From Leptodactylus fallax (lineage: Eukaryota > Chordata > Amphibia > Anura > Leptodactylidae), in assembly GCA_947044405.1 (NCBI GenBank), contig CAMRHE010000011.1:10167001-10231000 (forward strand): a DNA stretch of 64,000 nt, given 5' to 3'. A program made the position numbers and the translations under genes. How positions within the stretch are numbered: the stretch's first letter is position 1; the number at the start of each line of letters is the position of its first letter. Below the pieces are notes generated by a model. The model worked only from the letters and a program-made list of their open reading frames with translations, was not told the origin of the DNA and searched no databases. Positions 43,580 to 54,150 of this stretch are shown one piece after another.

Positions 43580-44165
43580 ATGTCAGACAGAGAAGCGAGA
43601 GACCATGCACAGGGGAGGGCCACAGGCCTAAATGTTTCTGGTGCAGTCACAGGTCGCAGCAGAATAAGGGGGTGTGGCAACAGGGGTCACTTACAGAGGC
43701 CTGAGCTCCCAGTGTCAAGTAGCGGTCGTGTCTTGACCAGCAACCCAACTGTTTTAGACTGGTTGATTTGGTCATACACTTCATCCCAAGTCACATCAGA
43801 TACCCCCAGCCGAGAGTCAGTGGGTTCGTCAGACACAACCCTTAGTTGGCATGGCCTGGCAGCAGGCCCTGTGCCCTCACCTGTCCTCAACCTGCCTCTG
43901 TCCTTTTCTGTTCTCTCATCTAGAGAAGTACTCTATGCTGTGGGCTCATATCCACTATACAGTGAGGAGGAGGTACTAGAGGACAGTCAGCAGCTACTGC
44001 TCAGCCAAGATCTGGATGAGACATCCGCCGCTTTCTCCGGTAGGCGGGCAAGTAGTGATGAGGAGAGTGGTGTGGGAACTGGTGTTGAGGACATCAGTGA
44101 CTTGCAGATAGTAGTGGATGACGATGTGGAGGATGAGGAGGACATTGGAGCACAAGCAATGTGTA
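43580..44165 (+). CDS. unrecognised acidic, Ser-rich protein, first part (interrupted)
   Basis: I do not recognise this protein. From ATG 43580 (MSDREARDHAQGRATG) it has a basic Arg/Gly-rich start (GRSRIRGCGNRGHLQRP), a central VLDWLIWSYTSSQ segment, Ser/Pro-rich linkers, and an acidic tail (EEEVLEDSQ, VVDDDVEDEEDIGAQ). At 44165 a 15-bp target duplication begins a 1.1-kb insertion. The same frame resumes after it at 45274 and ends with a TAA at 45372-45374, adding a Gln/Glu-rich end (QQEQQEHQEGDEKDED). That the frame is open on both sides of a later insertion argues that it was once a real coding region of the host transposon. An upstream ATG at 43460 is in frame but lies in repeat sequence. 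Confidence 0.55.
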
Positions 44166-45258
44166 ACAGAAGCATAGATCCATAACATATCAAAAATATA
44201 AATAAAACTTAACATTTAATATAATAGTTAAAAATTCAACAAGGTCCTAATTTGCATGTAAATAGACAAATAATCGGAACAATCTTACCAATTTCAACGG
44301 TGGACTGTAGTGGGTCCAAATGTGGCAGAGATTGTACCAAAGGATGGGTATAGGGAACTGATAGAATCATAGGAGGAATATCTAGCTCTTTCCCTAATAT
44401 CCAAAAGTATAAAGCTCCCGCCCTGACAAGGGCAGTCCCGAAGCTTGCCCTAAAAAAGCCCAATTTGCACCTCTATCCGACGCATTTCACCACCCTGTAA
44501 CGGGTGCTCCTCATGGGAATATGGAAGAAGAACCCGGTGGTTCAAAGTGAAGGTTGTGCTACAATCCCTTGTGCGGGGGAATTTACAGTAGTCCCTCAGT
44601 AGAAGACTTACCAAGGAGCACCCATTACAGGGTGTTGAAAATCGTTGGGAGGAGGTGCATATTGGACTTTTTTTCGGGACTGCCCTTGTCAGGGCGGGAG
44701 CTTTATGGTCCGTGGTGAGCTCCATGCAGAAGAAGAAGTCCCATCCCATGCATGAGACTGTGATCGCGCTGAGCAGTACTGTCAGTGACCGACTGCTCCA
44801 CCCTAGGTGTGAGAAGGAGCGCTATCGGAAGTCTTTCCTCCCCACCGCGGTTAGGCTGTACAACCAACACCGACCTAAGCGGAGATCATTACACACAGAG
44901 AACTGAAATATCTCTCTGCCTGTTAAATCCCCCCCCCCCCCCCTCCTCTGCTACGTCCTATCTGTCTGTCTGCTATTAATGTAATGCCTCTCACCTTGGA
45001 ACATTCCTGTACATGTTGTATTTGTATTTGTATCTGCTTATCTTTGCTGCTGTAACACACTGAATTTCCCCATTGTGGGACTATTAAAGGACTATTATTA
45101 TTATTATTATTATTATTATTAGGACCTTGTTGAATTTTTAACTATTATATTAAATGTTAAGTTTTATTTATCTTTTTGATATGTTATGGATCTATGCTTC
45201 TGGTAATTAATTAACTGATCCGTGAGGAGCTAGTTATTTTGTTCTCCTTTTTCGTGTT
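44166..45258. mobile_element. composite foldback insertion with CR1-type LINE tail
   Basis: Exact 15-bp TSD CACAAGCAATGTGTA (44151-44165 and 45259-45273). The outer arms, 44167-44248 and 45121-45202, are nearly perfect inverted copies (82 bp). An inner inverted pair (about 44415-44510 and 44610-44705) shares AAAGCTCCCGCCCTGACAAG and contains GAGGAGCACCC...GGGTG.TGAAA, similar to Penelope tail hairpins. Between the inner pair and the right outer arm lies a LINE 3' end (44708-45119). The TSD length and inverted layout resemble PLE-A insertions, but the sequence is different. Confidence 0.7.
44708..45119 (+). pseudogene. CR1/Rex-group LINE 3' end with (ATT)n tail
   Basis: Encodes KSHPMHETVIALSSTVSDR and ERYRKSFLPTAVRLYNQHRP, the C terminus of the RT protein also present at 57973-59160. 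A short 3' UTR (GGAACATTCCTGTACATG...GGGACTATTAAAGGA) and an (ATT)n tail follow. Severely 5'-truncated. The tail directly abuts the inverted outer arm at 45121. Confidence 0.85.
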
Positions 45259-45377
45259 CACAAGCAATGTGTAGCCAAATGGGTGGAGAGAAGCAGCAGG
45301 AGCAACAGGAACACCAAGAGGGAGATGAGAAGGACGAGGATTTCCACCCACCCATGCCTGATGCAGCACATTAAATG

Positions 45378-46850
45378 ATCCATGCTGCCTCACCACACTG
45401 TTTCATCAGGTTACTAGTTCACTGTATGACCTCCTAAGGCTGCTGCTATCTCCACATTATATCACCTTGCCACTCTGTGGCCTACTCACGCTGCTGCCAA
45501 CTCTGCACTCTGCCACTGGGTGACTATATGGCCTCCTCACGCTGCTACCACCTCCTCACTCTGAAACTGGGTTACTGTATGGCCTCCTAAGGCTGCTGAC
45601 ACCACAATGTCACTGGGTCACTGTATGTCCTCCTTATGCTGCTTCTACTGGGTCACTCTGTGTACTCCTCATGCCGCTGCCACTGGGTCACTGTATGGCC
45701 TCCTCATGCTGCTTCCACTGGGTCACTGTATGGCCTCCTCATGCCGCTTCCACTGGGTCACTGTATGTCCTCCTTATGCTGCTTCTACTGGGTCATTCTG
45801 TGTACTCCTCATGCCGCTGCCACTGGGTCACTGTATGGCCTCCTCATGCTGCTTCCACTGGGTCACTGTATGGCCTCCTCATGTTGCTGCCACTGGGTCA
45901 CTGTATGTCCTCATGCCGCTTCCACTGGGTTACTTTGTGTACTCCTCATGCCGCTGCCACTGGGTCACTGTATGGCCTCCTCATGCTGCTGCCACTGGGT
46001 CACTGTATGCCGGCCTCATGCCACTGCCACTGTGTCACTGTATGGTCTCCTCATGCCGCTTCCACTGGGTCACTGTATGGCCTCCTCATGCTGCTTTCAC
46101 TGGGTCACTCTGTGTACTCCTCATGCCGCTGTCACTGGGTCACTGTATGGCCTCCTCATGCCGCTTCCACTGGGTCACTTTGTGTACTTCTCATGCTGCT
46201 GCCACTGGATCACTGTATGCCCTCCTCATGCCTCTGCCACTGCGTCACTGTATGGCTTCCACATGCTGCTGCCACTGGGTCACTGTATGTCCTCCTCATG
46301 CTGCTTCCACTGGGTCACTCTGTGTACTCCTCATGCCGCTGCCACTGGGTCACTGTATGGCCTCCTCATACCGCTTCCACTGGGTCACTTTGTGTACTCC
46401 TCATGCTGCCACTACAGGGTCACTGTCTGTCCTCTTCATGCTGCTACAACTTCTGGGTCACTGTCTGTCCTCCTCATGCTGCTGCTGCCACTGCTGGGTC
46501 ACTGTATGGCCTCCTCATGCTGCTGCCAACTCCAAATTATGTCACCTTGCTACTCTGTGTCCTCATGCTGCTGCCACCAAGTCACTGTATGCTCTCCTCA
46601 TGCCGCTGCCAACTCCACATTATGTCACCTTGCACTCTGTGGCCTACTCATTCTGCTGCCACTGGATCAATGTATGCCCTCCTCATGCTGCTACCACTGG
46701 GTCACTGTATGTCCTCATGCTGCTGCCACTGGGTCACTGTATGGCTTCCTCATGCTGCTGCCAACTCCACATTATATTGCCTTGCCGTTCTGTGGCTTTC
46801 TCATGCTGCTGCCAACTCCATATTATTTCGCCTTGCCACTCTGTAGACAT
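45378..46850 (+). repeat. 35-bp minisatellite open in all three plus frames
   Basis: Core unit TCACTGTATGGCCTCCTCAT plus GCTGCTTCCACTGGG, 35 bp. Since 35 is not a multiple of 3, each frame cycles through the same 35-residue pattern (SLYGLLMLLPLGHCMASS...). Frames of 391, 407 and 433 residues overlap without stops. Older, longer units with 'AACTCCACATTATGTCACCTTGCCACTCTGTGG' lie at both ends. I do not regard it as protein-coding. Confidence 0.9.
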
Positions 46851-47275
46851 CTATGTTGAATCAGCAGACGAGAGTGTAAAAGGAGTGCGCTCTTTCACGC
46901 TACAGTAGGATCTTGGTCCTTTGCACGGTTCTTTCATGGACATGAACCTGTAAGGCTGAGTTCACACTTGAGTTAGTTGGTCAGTTTTGACCCCATAACT
47001 GGCCAAATAACTGAAGTGTGCAGTGGTTCTAAAAGCGGCGACTGTAATGTGCATGTCATACTGACTCACAGTATTGTTTCACTACCACAGTAGGCTTCCC
47101 TATGCATGTTACTGCAAGGCACAGTATTCTACACCACTATACAGGCTCTCTGAAGCTAGGAAATAGGTGTTTTTTAACGATATTTGCCGCAAATTAATAC
47201 GGATTGAAGCAAATTTTTTTGCAAATTCGAATCGAACTGCAGAATAAAACTTTTGAGAAATTCGCTCATCTCTAC

Positions 47276-48262
47276 TTATGACCTCCGAATGTGCAGTGCC
47301 CACATGCAAAGTGATTAAGGGGGTCTTGAATTGGACCTTACCCCTGGCCAGTGGAGTAAAATCCGCCCCAGTAACTGACAGAGGAGTGTCGAGTGGCAAA
47401 AGCTGAATGTCTAAAGCTGAGACAAATGAAAATTTGACAAAGTTTGCTGCAGACCCAGAGTCAACTAAGGCCTGGCCAGAAACAGATCTGTCCCCAGAGG
47501 ACAGAGACACAGATAACATCATCTTATTATTATTTTTAGCAAATACCTGGTTGCCTGAGTGGTTCTTCCGACTACCACTCAGGAACGGAAGTTTTTCTGC
47601 TGGTGTGCGGGGTCTGATCGAGCAGTCTCGGATGATATGACCTGAAGTACCACAGTACAGGTAGAGGTTATTCCGGAGACAATGCTCTCGTCGAGTCTTG
47701 GTGTCCATAGTTCCAAGTTGCATGGGTTCTTCACCTGGAGTGATGGGAGAAAAAGTAGGTTTTTCAAAAGAGAGAGGAAGGGACAGAAAACTTGGAGGAA
47801 ACAGGCCTTACTCTCTCTTTAAAATTTTCCCGGATCCTACGGTCAATACGAACGGCCAAAGTCATGGCCTGCTCAAGAGTAGAGGGATCTGGGTGACCAA
47901 CCCAGACCGCCTTAACACGATCACACAGGCCTTGTTTAAAGTGAGCCTTTAGGGCCAACTCACACCAACCTGCAGTTACACTGCACTTGAGGAACTCTGA
48001 GCAATACTCCTCGGCAGAGAGTTTGCCACATGGTGAGGAGTTGCGATTCCGCAAGCCCAATGTGGTCTGGCTCAGCATAGATAGAGCCCAGGGTCTTAAA
48101 ATTTTTTTCAAAATCAGACCACTCCTCAGCTGCAGGAGGGAGTTTAAGGGTCCAAGCTTGTGGGTCCACCTGTAGATGAGATATAACTGCTTCCACCATT
48201 TGAGCCTGGGATGCATGTGAATTAATGTACAATAAACCAGCTTATGAGCTTCCATTGGCTGT
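47276..48262 (-). pseudogene. gypsy gag-protease, copy C
   Basis: Minus-strand pieces: gag YINSHASQAQMVEAVISHLQ, WSDFEKNFKTLGSIYAEPD, a frameshift near 48035, then AEEYCSEFLKCSVTAGWC..., another shift near 47765, the zinc knuckle CTYC-type region CGTSGHIIRDCSIRP (the first Cys pair reads YLYCGTSG, losing one Cys), and the protease GQALVDSGSAANFV with the catalytic Asp intact. It runs to HSEVIS at the insertion boundary. The 5' part of gag is missing. Copy B at 10735 is its closest relative here. Confidence 0.85.
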
Positions 48263-48377
48263 TTTACTTTTTGAGTATAGTATAATGTTGTACCGTGTTA
48301 GCCATTGAAAGTAGTGGAAGAGTGAAGAAATCAGGCGATACCTTTTAGAGGCTAACTGAGTATATTTATAAGTAAGC

Positions 48378-48405
48378 TTTCAGGAGTACTCGCTCCCTTC
48401 ATCAG
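48378..48405 (-). ncRNA. hammerhead-ribozyme-like core (left arm)
   Basis: Minus-strand CTGATGA, helix AGGGAG...CTCCT, GAAA, identical to the core at 5707-5734. Confidence 0.52.
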
Positions 48406-48837
48406 ACATGGTGTGATACAAGAACTGAAAATTAACAGATTTTTATACACATGGTTTTCAAAGCATTTTAGAGTCCTTAAAAAAAATTGCAATCTAAGTA
48501 GAGAAGTTATTTACAACAGGTCAAAAAAAACAGTCTGGAAACTTGTGGTGCGTGACGGAGGGATCAGTAATTCTTGCTGTTATCTGTTTGCTATCAGGAG
48601 GTGATTTGAAGTGTGATTTGAAGCTGGCATGAATATCAAACTCTGCAATTTGGACTTAATATTCATGCCAGCTTCATGTCACACTATGTTTGAACCATGA
48701 ACTGAACTCAATATTCATGCCAGCTTCAAATCACACTATGTGTGACCTGTGAGGGTCACAAATCACCTCCTCTAAAATGCTTTGAAAACCATGTGTATAA
48801 AAATCTGTTAATTTTCAGTTCTTGTATCACACCATGT

Positions 48838-48865
48838 CTGATGAAGGGAGCGAGTACTCCTGAAA
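48838..48865 (+). ncRNA. hammerhead-ribozyme-like core (right arm)
   Basis: Plus-strand counterpart of 48378-48405 with the same CTGATGA...GAAA strings. Confidence 0.52.
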
Positions 48866-49229
48866 GCTTACTTATAAATATACTCAGTTAGCCTCTAAAA
48901 GGTATCGCCTGATTTCTTTACTTTTTGAGCGGAAGCATCGCTGAACCAAGGAGAGATGAGTATGAAATGGGATCATTTTTCACCCAGATCCAATAATGCA
49001 GCAGTAGCCTGGCATTATCAGAGTGGGAAATCCCATAGTTTTTGATAGTGTTTGTGATTCGACCCGAATATTACAAATTGTTCATTTTTTACCAAAACAG
49101 AGCAATTTAGGATTTGTGTCGTATGAAGTAAAAATAAAGTGGCTTGCAAAAGTATTCATACCCCTTGAACTTTTTTACATTTTGTCACCTTACAACCCCA
49201 AACTTAAATGTATTTTATTGAGAATTTAA

Positions 49230-52200
49230 CCCCTTAAGGACCCAGCCCAAAAGTACGTTAAGGACCAGGCTTCGTTTTTCAAAACTGACATGTGTCAATT
49301 TATATGGCAAGAACTTTGAGACGCTTTACACAAGTGATTTTGAGATTGTTTTTTCGTGACGCATTGTACTTCATGTTAATGTTAAACACTAATCAATATT
49401 TTTGCATTTATTTATTAAAAAAAAATTGGAAATTTGATGGAAATTTGGAAAAAATTTTCAAAATGTGAAAAGCTCTGCTTTTCAGACAGATAGTCCTACC
49501 ACCCAAATACATTAATAAATATTATCTCCCATAGCTCTGCTATATATTGGCATAATCTTTTAATCGTTCAGTAATTTATTTTGGACCTTATAAGTGTAAC
49601 AGCGATTTTCCAGATTTACAAGAAAATTTCTCAAACTAATTTTTTAGGGACCACTTCAGTTCTGAAAAAGATTATAAAGGCCTATATATTAGAAACCCCA
49701 TAAATCACCCCATTTTCAAAACTGCACCCCTCAAATAATTCAAAACAGCATTTGGAAAGTTTGTTAACCCTTTAAGCATTTCACAAGAATTAAAACAATA
49801 TGGAGGTGACATTTAGACATTTCATTTTTTTACACTAATCCCTTCATTTAGCTCTAAAATTAGCACATTCCCAAAGGGTTAAGGGATAAAATTCATTTCA
49901 CAGTTTGTTATGCAATTTCTCCAGAGCAGAGAAATACACCAAATGTGGGTGTAAACTGATGTTAGGGCACACGGCAGCGCACGGAAGGGAAGGACACTGG
50001 ACATTTGAAAAGCAGATTTTGCTGGAATAGTTTCCAGGTGCCATGTCTCATTTGCAAAGCCCCTAGAGTACAAAAACAATGGAAACCCCCTAAAAGTGAC
50101 CCCATTTTGGAAACTACACCTCTCACAGAATTCATCAAGGGGTATAGTGAGCATTTTGACCCCACAGCCGTATAAAGATTTTACTAACATTGGGATGTAT
50201 AAGGCCCGGTTTACTTTCCTCTCTGCTTGCTTTGTGCGGAAACCGAGCGGAAATTACACGGACCCCTTTATAGTCTATGGGGTCCACGGGTTTCCCAGGT
50301 AAACCGCTTTTTTATGCGTATAGGTTTCCGTTCGGGGGTTCCACAAGCAGACTCCCAGAACGGAAACCCAAACGCTGATGTGAACTGGGCCTAAATGAAA
50401 AAAATAATAAACCTTCACTTTATCCCCAAATTTTTAATTTTCACAAGGGGTTAAAGGAGAAAAAGCTTCCCACAGTTTCTTAAACAATTGCTCCTGAACA
50501 CAGCAATACCCCATATGTGGTCTGTATAATCTGCTGTATGGGCACATGGTGGGGCTTAGAATGGAAAGAGCGCTATTTAGCTTTTGGAGGGCAGATTTTG
50601 CTGAAATAGTTTTTAGGTGCCATGTCACATTTGCAGAGCCCCTAAAGCAGGGGAGTAACTACCGGGGTAGCTGCGGTAGCGGCTGCCACAGGACCCAAGA
50701 CATTCGAGATCTGGTCCAACGTTGAAGATAGCCGAAGTAGTGGAGAGTGCGCCGAAGCCAGGGAGAGGTAGGTAACATTGTTTTTTTTGTTTGTATCCTA
50801 CCCTGGGTCTCATATCTTTTCAAGCCCCAGAGTATAATAATTGTTCATGGGTGGTCCACAATGGGACATAATACCAGTGCAAAGGCCACTATCTGGCATA
50901 ATACTGTGTGCAGGGGCCACTATGGGGCATAATACTGTGTGCAGGGGCCACTATGCAGCATAATACTGTGTACAGGGGCCGCTATGGGGCATAATACTGT
51001 GTGCAGGGGCCGCTATGGGGCATAATACTGTGTGCAGGGGCCACTATGGGACATAATATTGTGTGCAGGGGCAACTATGGGGCATAATACTGTGTGTAGG
51101 GGCCGCTATGGGACATAATACTGCATGCAGGAGCCACTATGGGGCATAATACTCTGTGTAGGAATGCGTTTTTTGGGGGGGGGGGGAGTTGGAAGGGGTG
51201 GCATATCAAATGTTCGCCTTGGGGCCCAGACATTCCTAGTTACGCCACTGCCCTAAAGTACCAGTACAATAGAAACCCATAAAACGTGACCCCATTTTGG
51301 AAACTACACCCCTCAAGGAATGTATCAAGGGGTATTATCATTTTGAGCCTAAGAATGCTTCCCAAAAATTAATGTACAAAATGAAAATTTAAGTTTTTAA
51401 AGAAATATCCAATTTCAGTGCCTAATACGTTGCAGCCACTTTGTGGCATCAGAGGCATGCGCTCCTAAAACTATTAAGTGGGCTATCCCAGGAACAAAAA
51501 GTTATATATGTGGGTGTAAACTGCTGCTTGAGCACACAGCGCGGCTCAGAAGGGAAGGAGCACTGTGTTTTTTTAGCTTTTGGAGTATAGATTTAGAGGG
51601 ACTTTCTGAACGTTTTTACAGAGCCCTAGAGGTGCCAGTAAACTCAAATTCCCCAAAAAGTGACCCCATTTTGTAGGGGCAATTTTAGGGTCTCTGCAAA
51701 TGTGACATGGCATCCAAAAACCAACAATCTAAATATGCGCTCCAAAAGCACATAGCGCTCCTTCACATCTGCGTCCTACTGTGTGGCAGTTTATACCCAC
51801 ATGTATGACACTGTTGTACCCAGGATAATGTACCTAACAATATCATATGTGGGTATAAATTGCTGTTTGGGCACAAGAGGGAAAGAGTGCTATTTTGGTT
51901 TTTAGAGCCCAGTTTTGTTTTTGGACCCCATGCCACTTATGCAGAGCCCCTGAATTGCCAGTAAAGTGGAATCCACCGACATGTCATCCCATTTTGGAAA
52001 CTACACCACTTTATCAAGTGGTGTAGCAAGCATTATTAACCCTTAAGTGTTGCATTCATTTAATTACCAGAAATAAATGTGCAGCTGATAATGAAAAGTT
52101 AAAAATGACATTTTTCCATAGATATGCCATTTCAGTGCCCGATATGTTGTGCCCAGCTTATGTCTGCAGAGACACACAGACCAAAAACTGTTAAGCAGGG

Positions 52201-53154
52201 ATCCCGGGCACAACAGCTTTTCGAACATTCGTCTCTGATACAAGCTGGGCACAACATATTACGCACTGAAATGACGTATTCCTGAAAAAATTGTCATTTT
52301 CACCTTTCACAATCAGTTGCGTATTCATTTATGGATAATAAATTATAGCAACACTTGGGGATTAAAAATGCTCACTGTACCCCAGGATAAAATCCCTCAG
52401 GGTATATTTTCCAAAATGGGGTAACATGTCAGGGGATTCCACTTTACTGACGTTTCAGCTTTGCAAAACTACAATGGCGTCCAAAAACCAATCCGTCCAA
52501 GTCTGTACTCCAAAAACCAAATAGTGCTCCTTCCCTTATGTGCCCGGCTGTGCCCAAACAGCAGTTTATACCGACATATTACATTAAGCATGTTATCCTG
52601 GGTACACCAGTTTCATACATGTGGGCATAAACAGCAGTTTGGGCACACAGCAGGGCACAGAAGAGAAGGAGTGCTATGTGACTTATGGAGTGCAGATTCA
52701 GATGTTTGGTATCTGGACGCCATGTTATGTTTGCAGAGCCTGTAAGGTACCAGAAATGTGGATTCCCTAAAGGAGTGACCCCATTTTGAAAAGTGCACCC
52801 CTGAAAGAATTTATCAGGGGGTATAGTGAGCATTAGTATCCCAGGCGGGAATGCACAGCGGATGGTGAAGAGTGAATATGTAATTCCCTAATATTTCCTA
52901 ATATTCCACCAAACGCATAGGCTGACTTCCTGAGGTCCTGGCAGGATCAACCAGGTACTGGGGTCATTGGCCAGACCCTAGGCTGCAGATAATAGATATC
53001 GGCACCACCCCCCCCGACAGAACCCCTTAGATGATGTGGTCATTTTTGTTAAAAACCTCGATCGTAGCTCAGCTCCAAACAGGTGTTATGGAGCAGGGTG
53101 TTAGCTGTCAGTTACAGCGCAGGACGTAATAGTACGTCCAATGTTGCTAAGGGG
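49230..53154. mobile_element. piggyBac-type non-autonomous element in TTAA
   Basis: Starts CCCCTTAAGGACC and ends GCTAAGGGG, with exact TTAA on both sides (49226-49229 and 53155-53158). The matching TIR of the host Tc1 shows the uninterrupted sequence with one TTAA. TTAA duplication and CCC...GGG ends fit piggyBac. Length 3925 bp, including a 603-bp hAT copy. The interior repeats 'GACCCCATTTTGGAAACTACACC' several times (about 50098, 51288, 51985, 52780 and inverted near 52415). No transposase. Confidence 0.85.
50648..51250 (+). mobile_element. hAT-type non-autonomous element, copy 3
   Basis: 603 bp, CAGGGGAGTAACTACCGG...TAGTTACGCCACTG, with exact 8-bp TSD CCCTAAAG (50640-50647 and 51251-51258). 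Same orientation as copy 1, with about eleven units of the 31-bp minisatellite at 50855-51170. The hairpin is reduced to one arm (AGCCCCAGAGTATAATAAT). It is nested in the TTAA element. Confidence 0.93.
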
Positions 53155-53284
53155 TTAAGTGATAGATCAACACAAAGTAGCACATAATTGTGAAGTAGAA
53201 CAAAAATTATACATGGTTTTCAAAAATTTTATTTTGCTGCAATTACAGCTGCAAGTCTTTTGGGGTATGTCTCTACCAGCTTTG

Positions 53285-54150
53285 CGCATCAAGAGAGTGA
53301 GATTTTTACCCATTCTTCTTTGCTAAATAGCTCAAGCTCAGCCAGACTGGATGGAGAGCGTCTGTGAACAGCAATTTCCATGCCTTGCCACAGATGCTCA
53401 ATGGGATTGAGGTCTGGACTTTGACTGGGTCATTATAACACATGAATATTCTTTGATATAAACCATTCCACTGTAGATCTGGCTGTATGTTTAGGGTCAT
53501 TGTCTTGCTGGAAGGTGAATCTCCTTCCCAGTCTCATGTCTTTTGCAGCCTCCAACAGGTTTTCTTCCAGGATTGCCCTGTATTTAGCCCCATCCATCTT
53601 CCTATCAACTCTGACCAGCTTCCCTGTCCCTGCTGAAAAAAAGCATCACCACAGCATGATGCTGCCACCACAGTGCTTCACAGTGGGGATAATGTGTTCA
53701 GGGTGATGAGCAGTGTTATTTTTCCACCACACATAGTGCTTTAAATTTAGGCCAAATAGTTCAACTTTGTTCTCATCTGACCGGAGCACCTTCTTCCACA
53801 TGTTTGCTGTGTCCCCTATATGGCTTGTGGAAAACTGCAAACGACACCTGATTTGTGGCTTATAGTTGTCCTGTGGACAGATTCTTCCACCTGAGCTGAG
53901 AATTTCTGCATCTCCTCCAGAGTAAATGGGCCTCTTGGCTGCTTCTCTGACCAGTCCTCTTTTTGCTCGATCTGTCAGTTTAGGTGGATGGTCATGTCTT
54001 GGTAGGTTTGCAGTTGTGAAATACTTTTTCCATTTTTGGATGATGAATTGAAAATTGCTTGGGATATGTTATTATAACCTAACTCTGCTTTACACTTCTC
54101 CACAACTTTATCTCTGACCTTTCTGGTGAGTTCCTTGATGATGCTGTTTG
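53285..54150 (-). pseudogene. Tc1 transposase remnant
   Basis: Minus-strand pieces: an HTH region near 54130-54000 (LTRKVRDKVVEKCKAELG-like, frameshifted), then SDENKVELFGLNLKHYVWWK (first Asp; WSDE is changed to RSDE), IPTVKHCGGSIMLW, a core with [26 protein letters not shown] (second Asp), and [10 protein letters not shown] (Glu) near 53420. A stop and several shifts occur. It is more decayed than the copies at 54789 and 63142. Confidence 0.85.

Larger units (their letters stand above)
42816..47275 (+). mobile_element. unclassified 4.46-kb DNA transposon-like insertion
   Basis: It sits precisely between two halves of the gypsy protease. The right end reads (complement) AGTAGAGATGAGCGAATTTC; the left end starts GCAGAAGTGGAATTCGATC, and both subterminal zones contain AATTCGAATCG-like palindromes. 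Contents from left: a repeat block (42990-43440), an unrecognised ORF (43580-44165 and 45274-45374) split by a TSD-flanked insertion, and a 35-bp minisatellite (45378-46850). No clear target duplication was found (at most CT). No transposase motif was recognised. Confidence 0.6.
42293..48262 (-). mobile_element. gypsy deletion derivative, copy C, split by a 4.46-kb insertion
   Basis: On the minus strand: gag-protease (48262 to 47276), an insertion (47275 to 42816), the rest of the protease and short pol tail (42815 to 42450), and a partial 3' LTR (42449 to 42293). RT, RNase H and nearly all integrase are absent, as in copy B. The protease codons on both sides of the insertion fit together (EVIS | FFVMEN). 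The gag start is cut near 48262, next to a PLE-A insertion. Confidence 0.85.
48276..48916. mobile_element. PLE-A terminal inverted copy
   Basis: Exact 13-bp TSD TTTACTTTTTGAG (48263-48275 and 48917-48929). The left minus arm starts with the family 3' end (TATAATGTTGTACCGTG). The right plus arm is shorter and stops at CCTGATTTC. The arms meet near 48635 and hold only the stop-proximal coding bases and the tail. No functional protein. Confidence 0.9.

Noticed and set aside
45607..46908. 433-codon frame as a possible membrane protein
   Set aside because: All three forward frames are equally open because of the 35-bp repeat, so there is no reason to choose one as coding.
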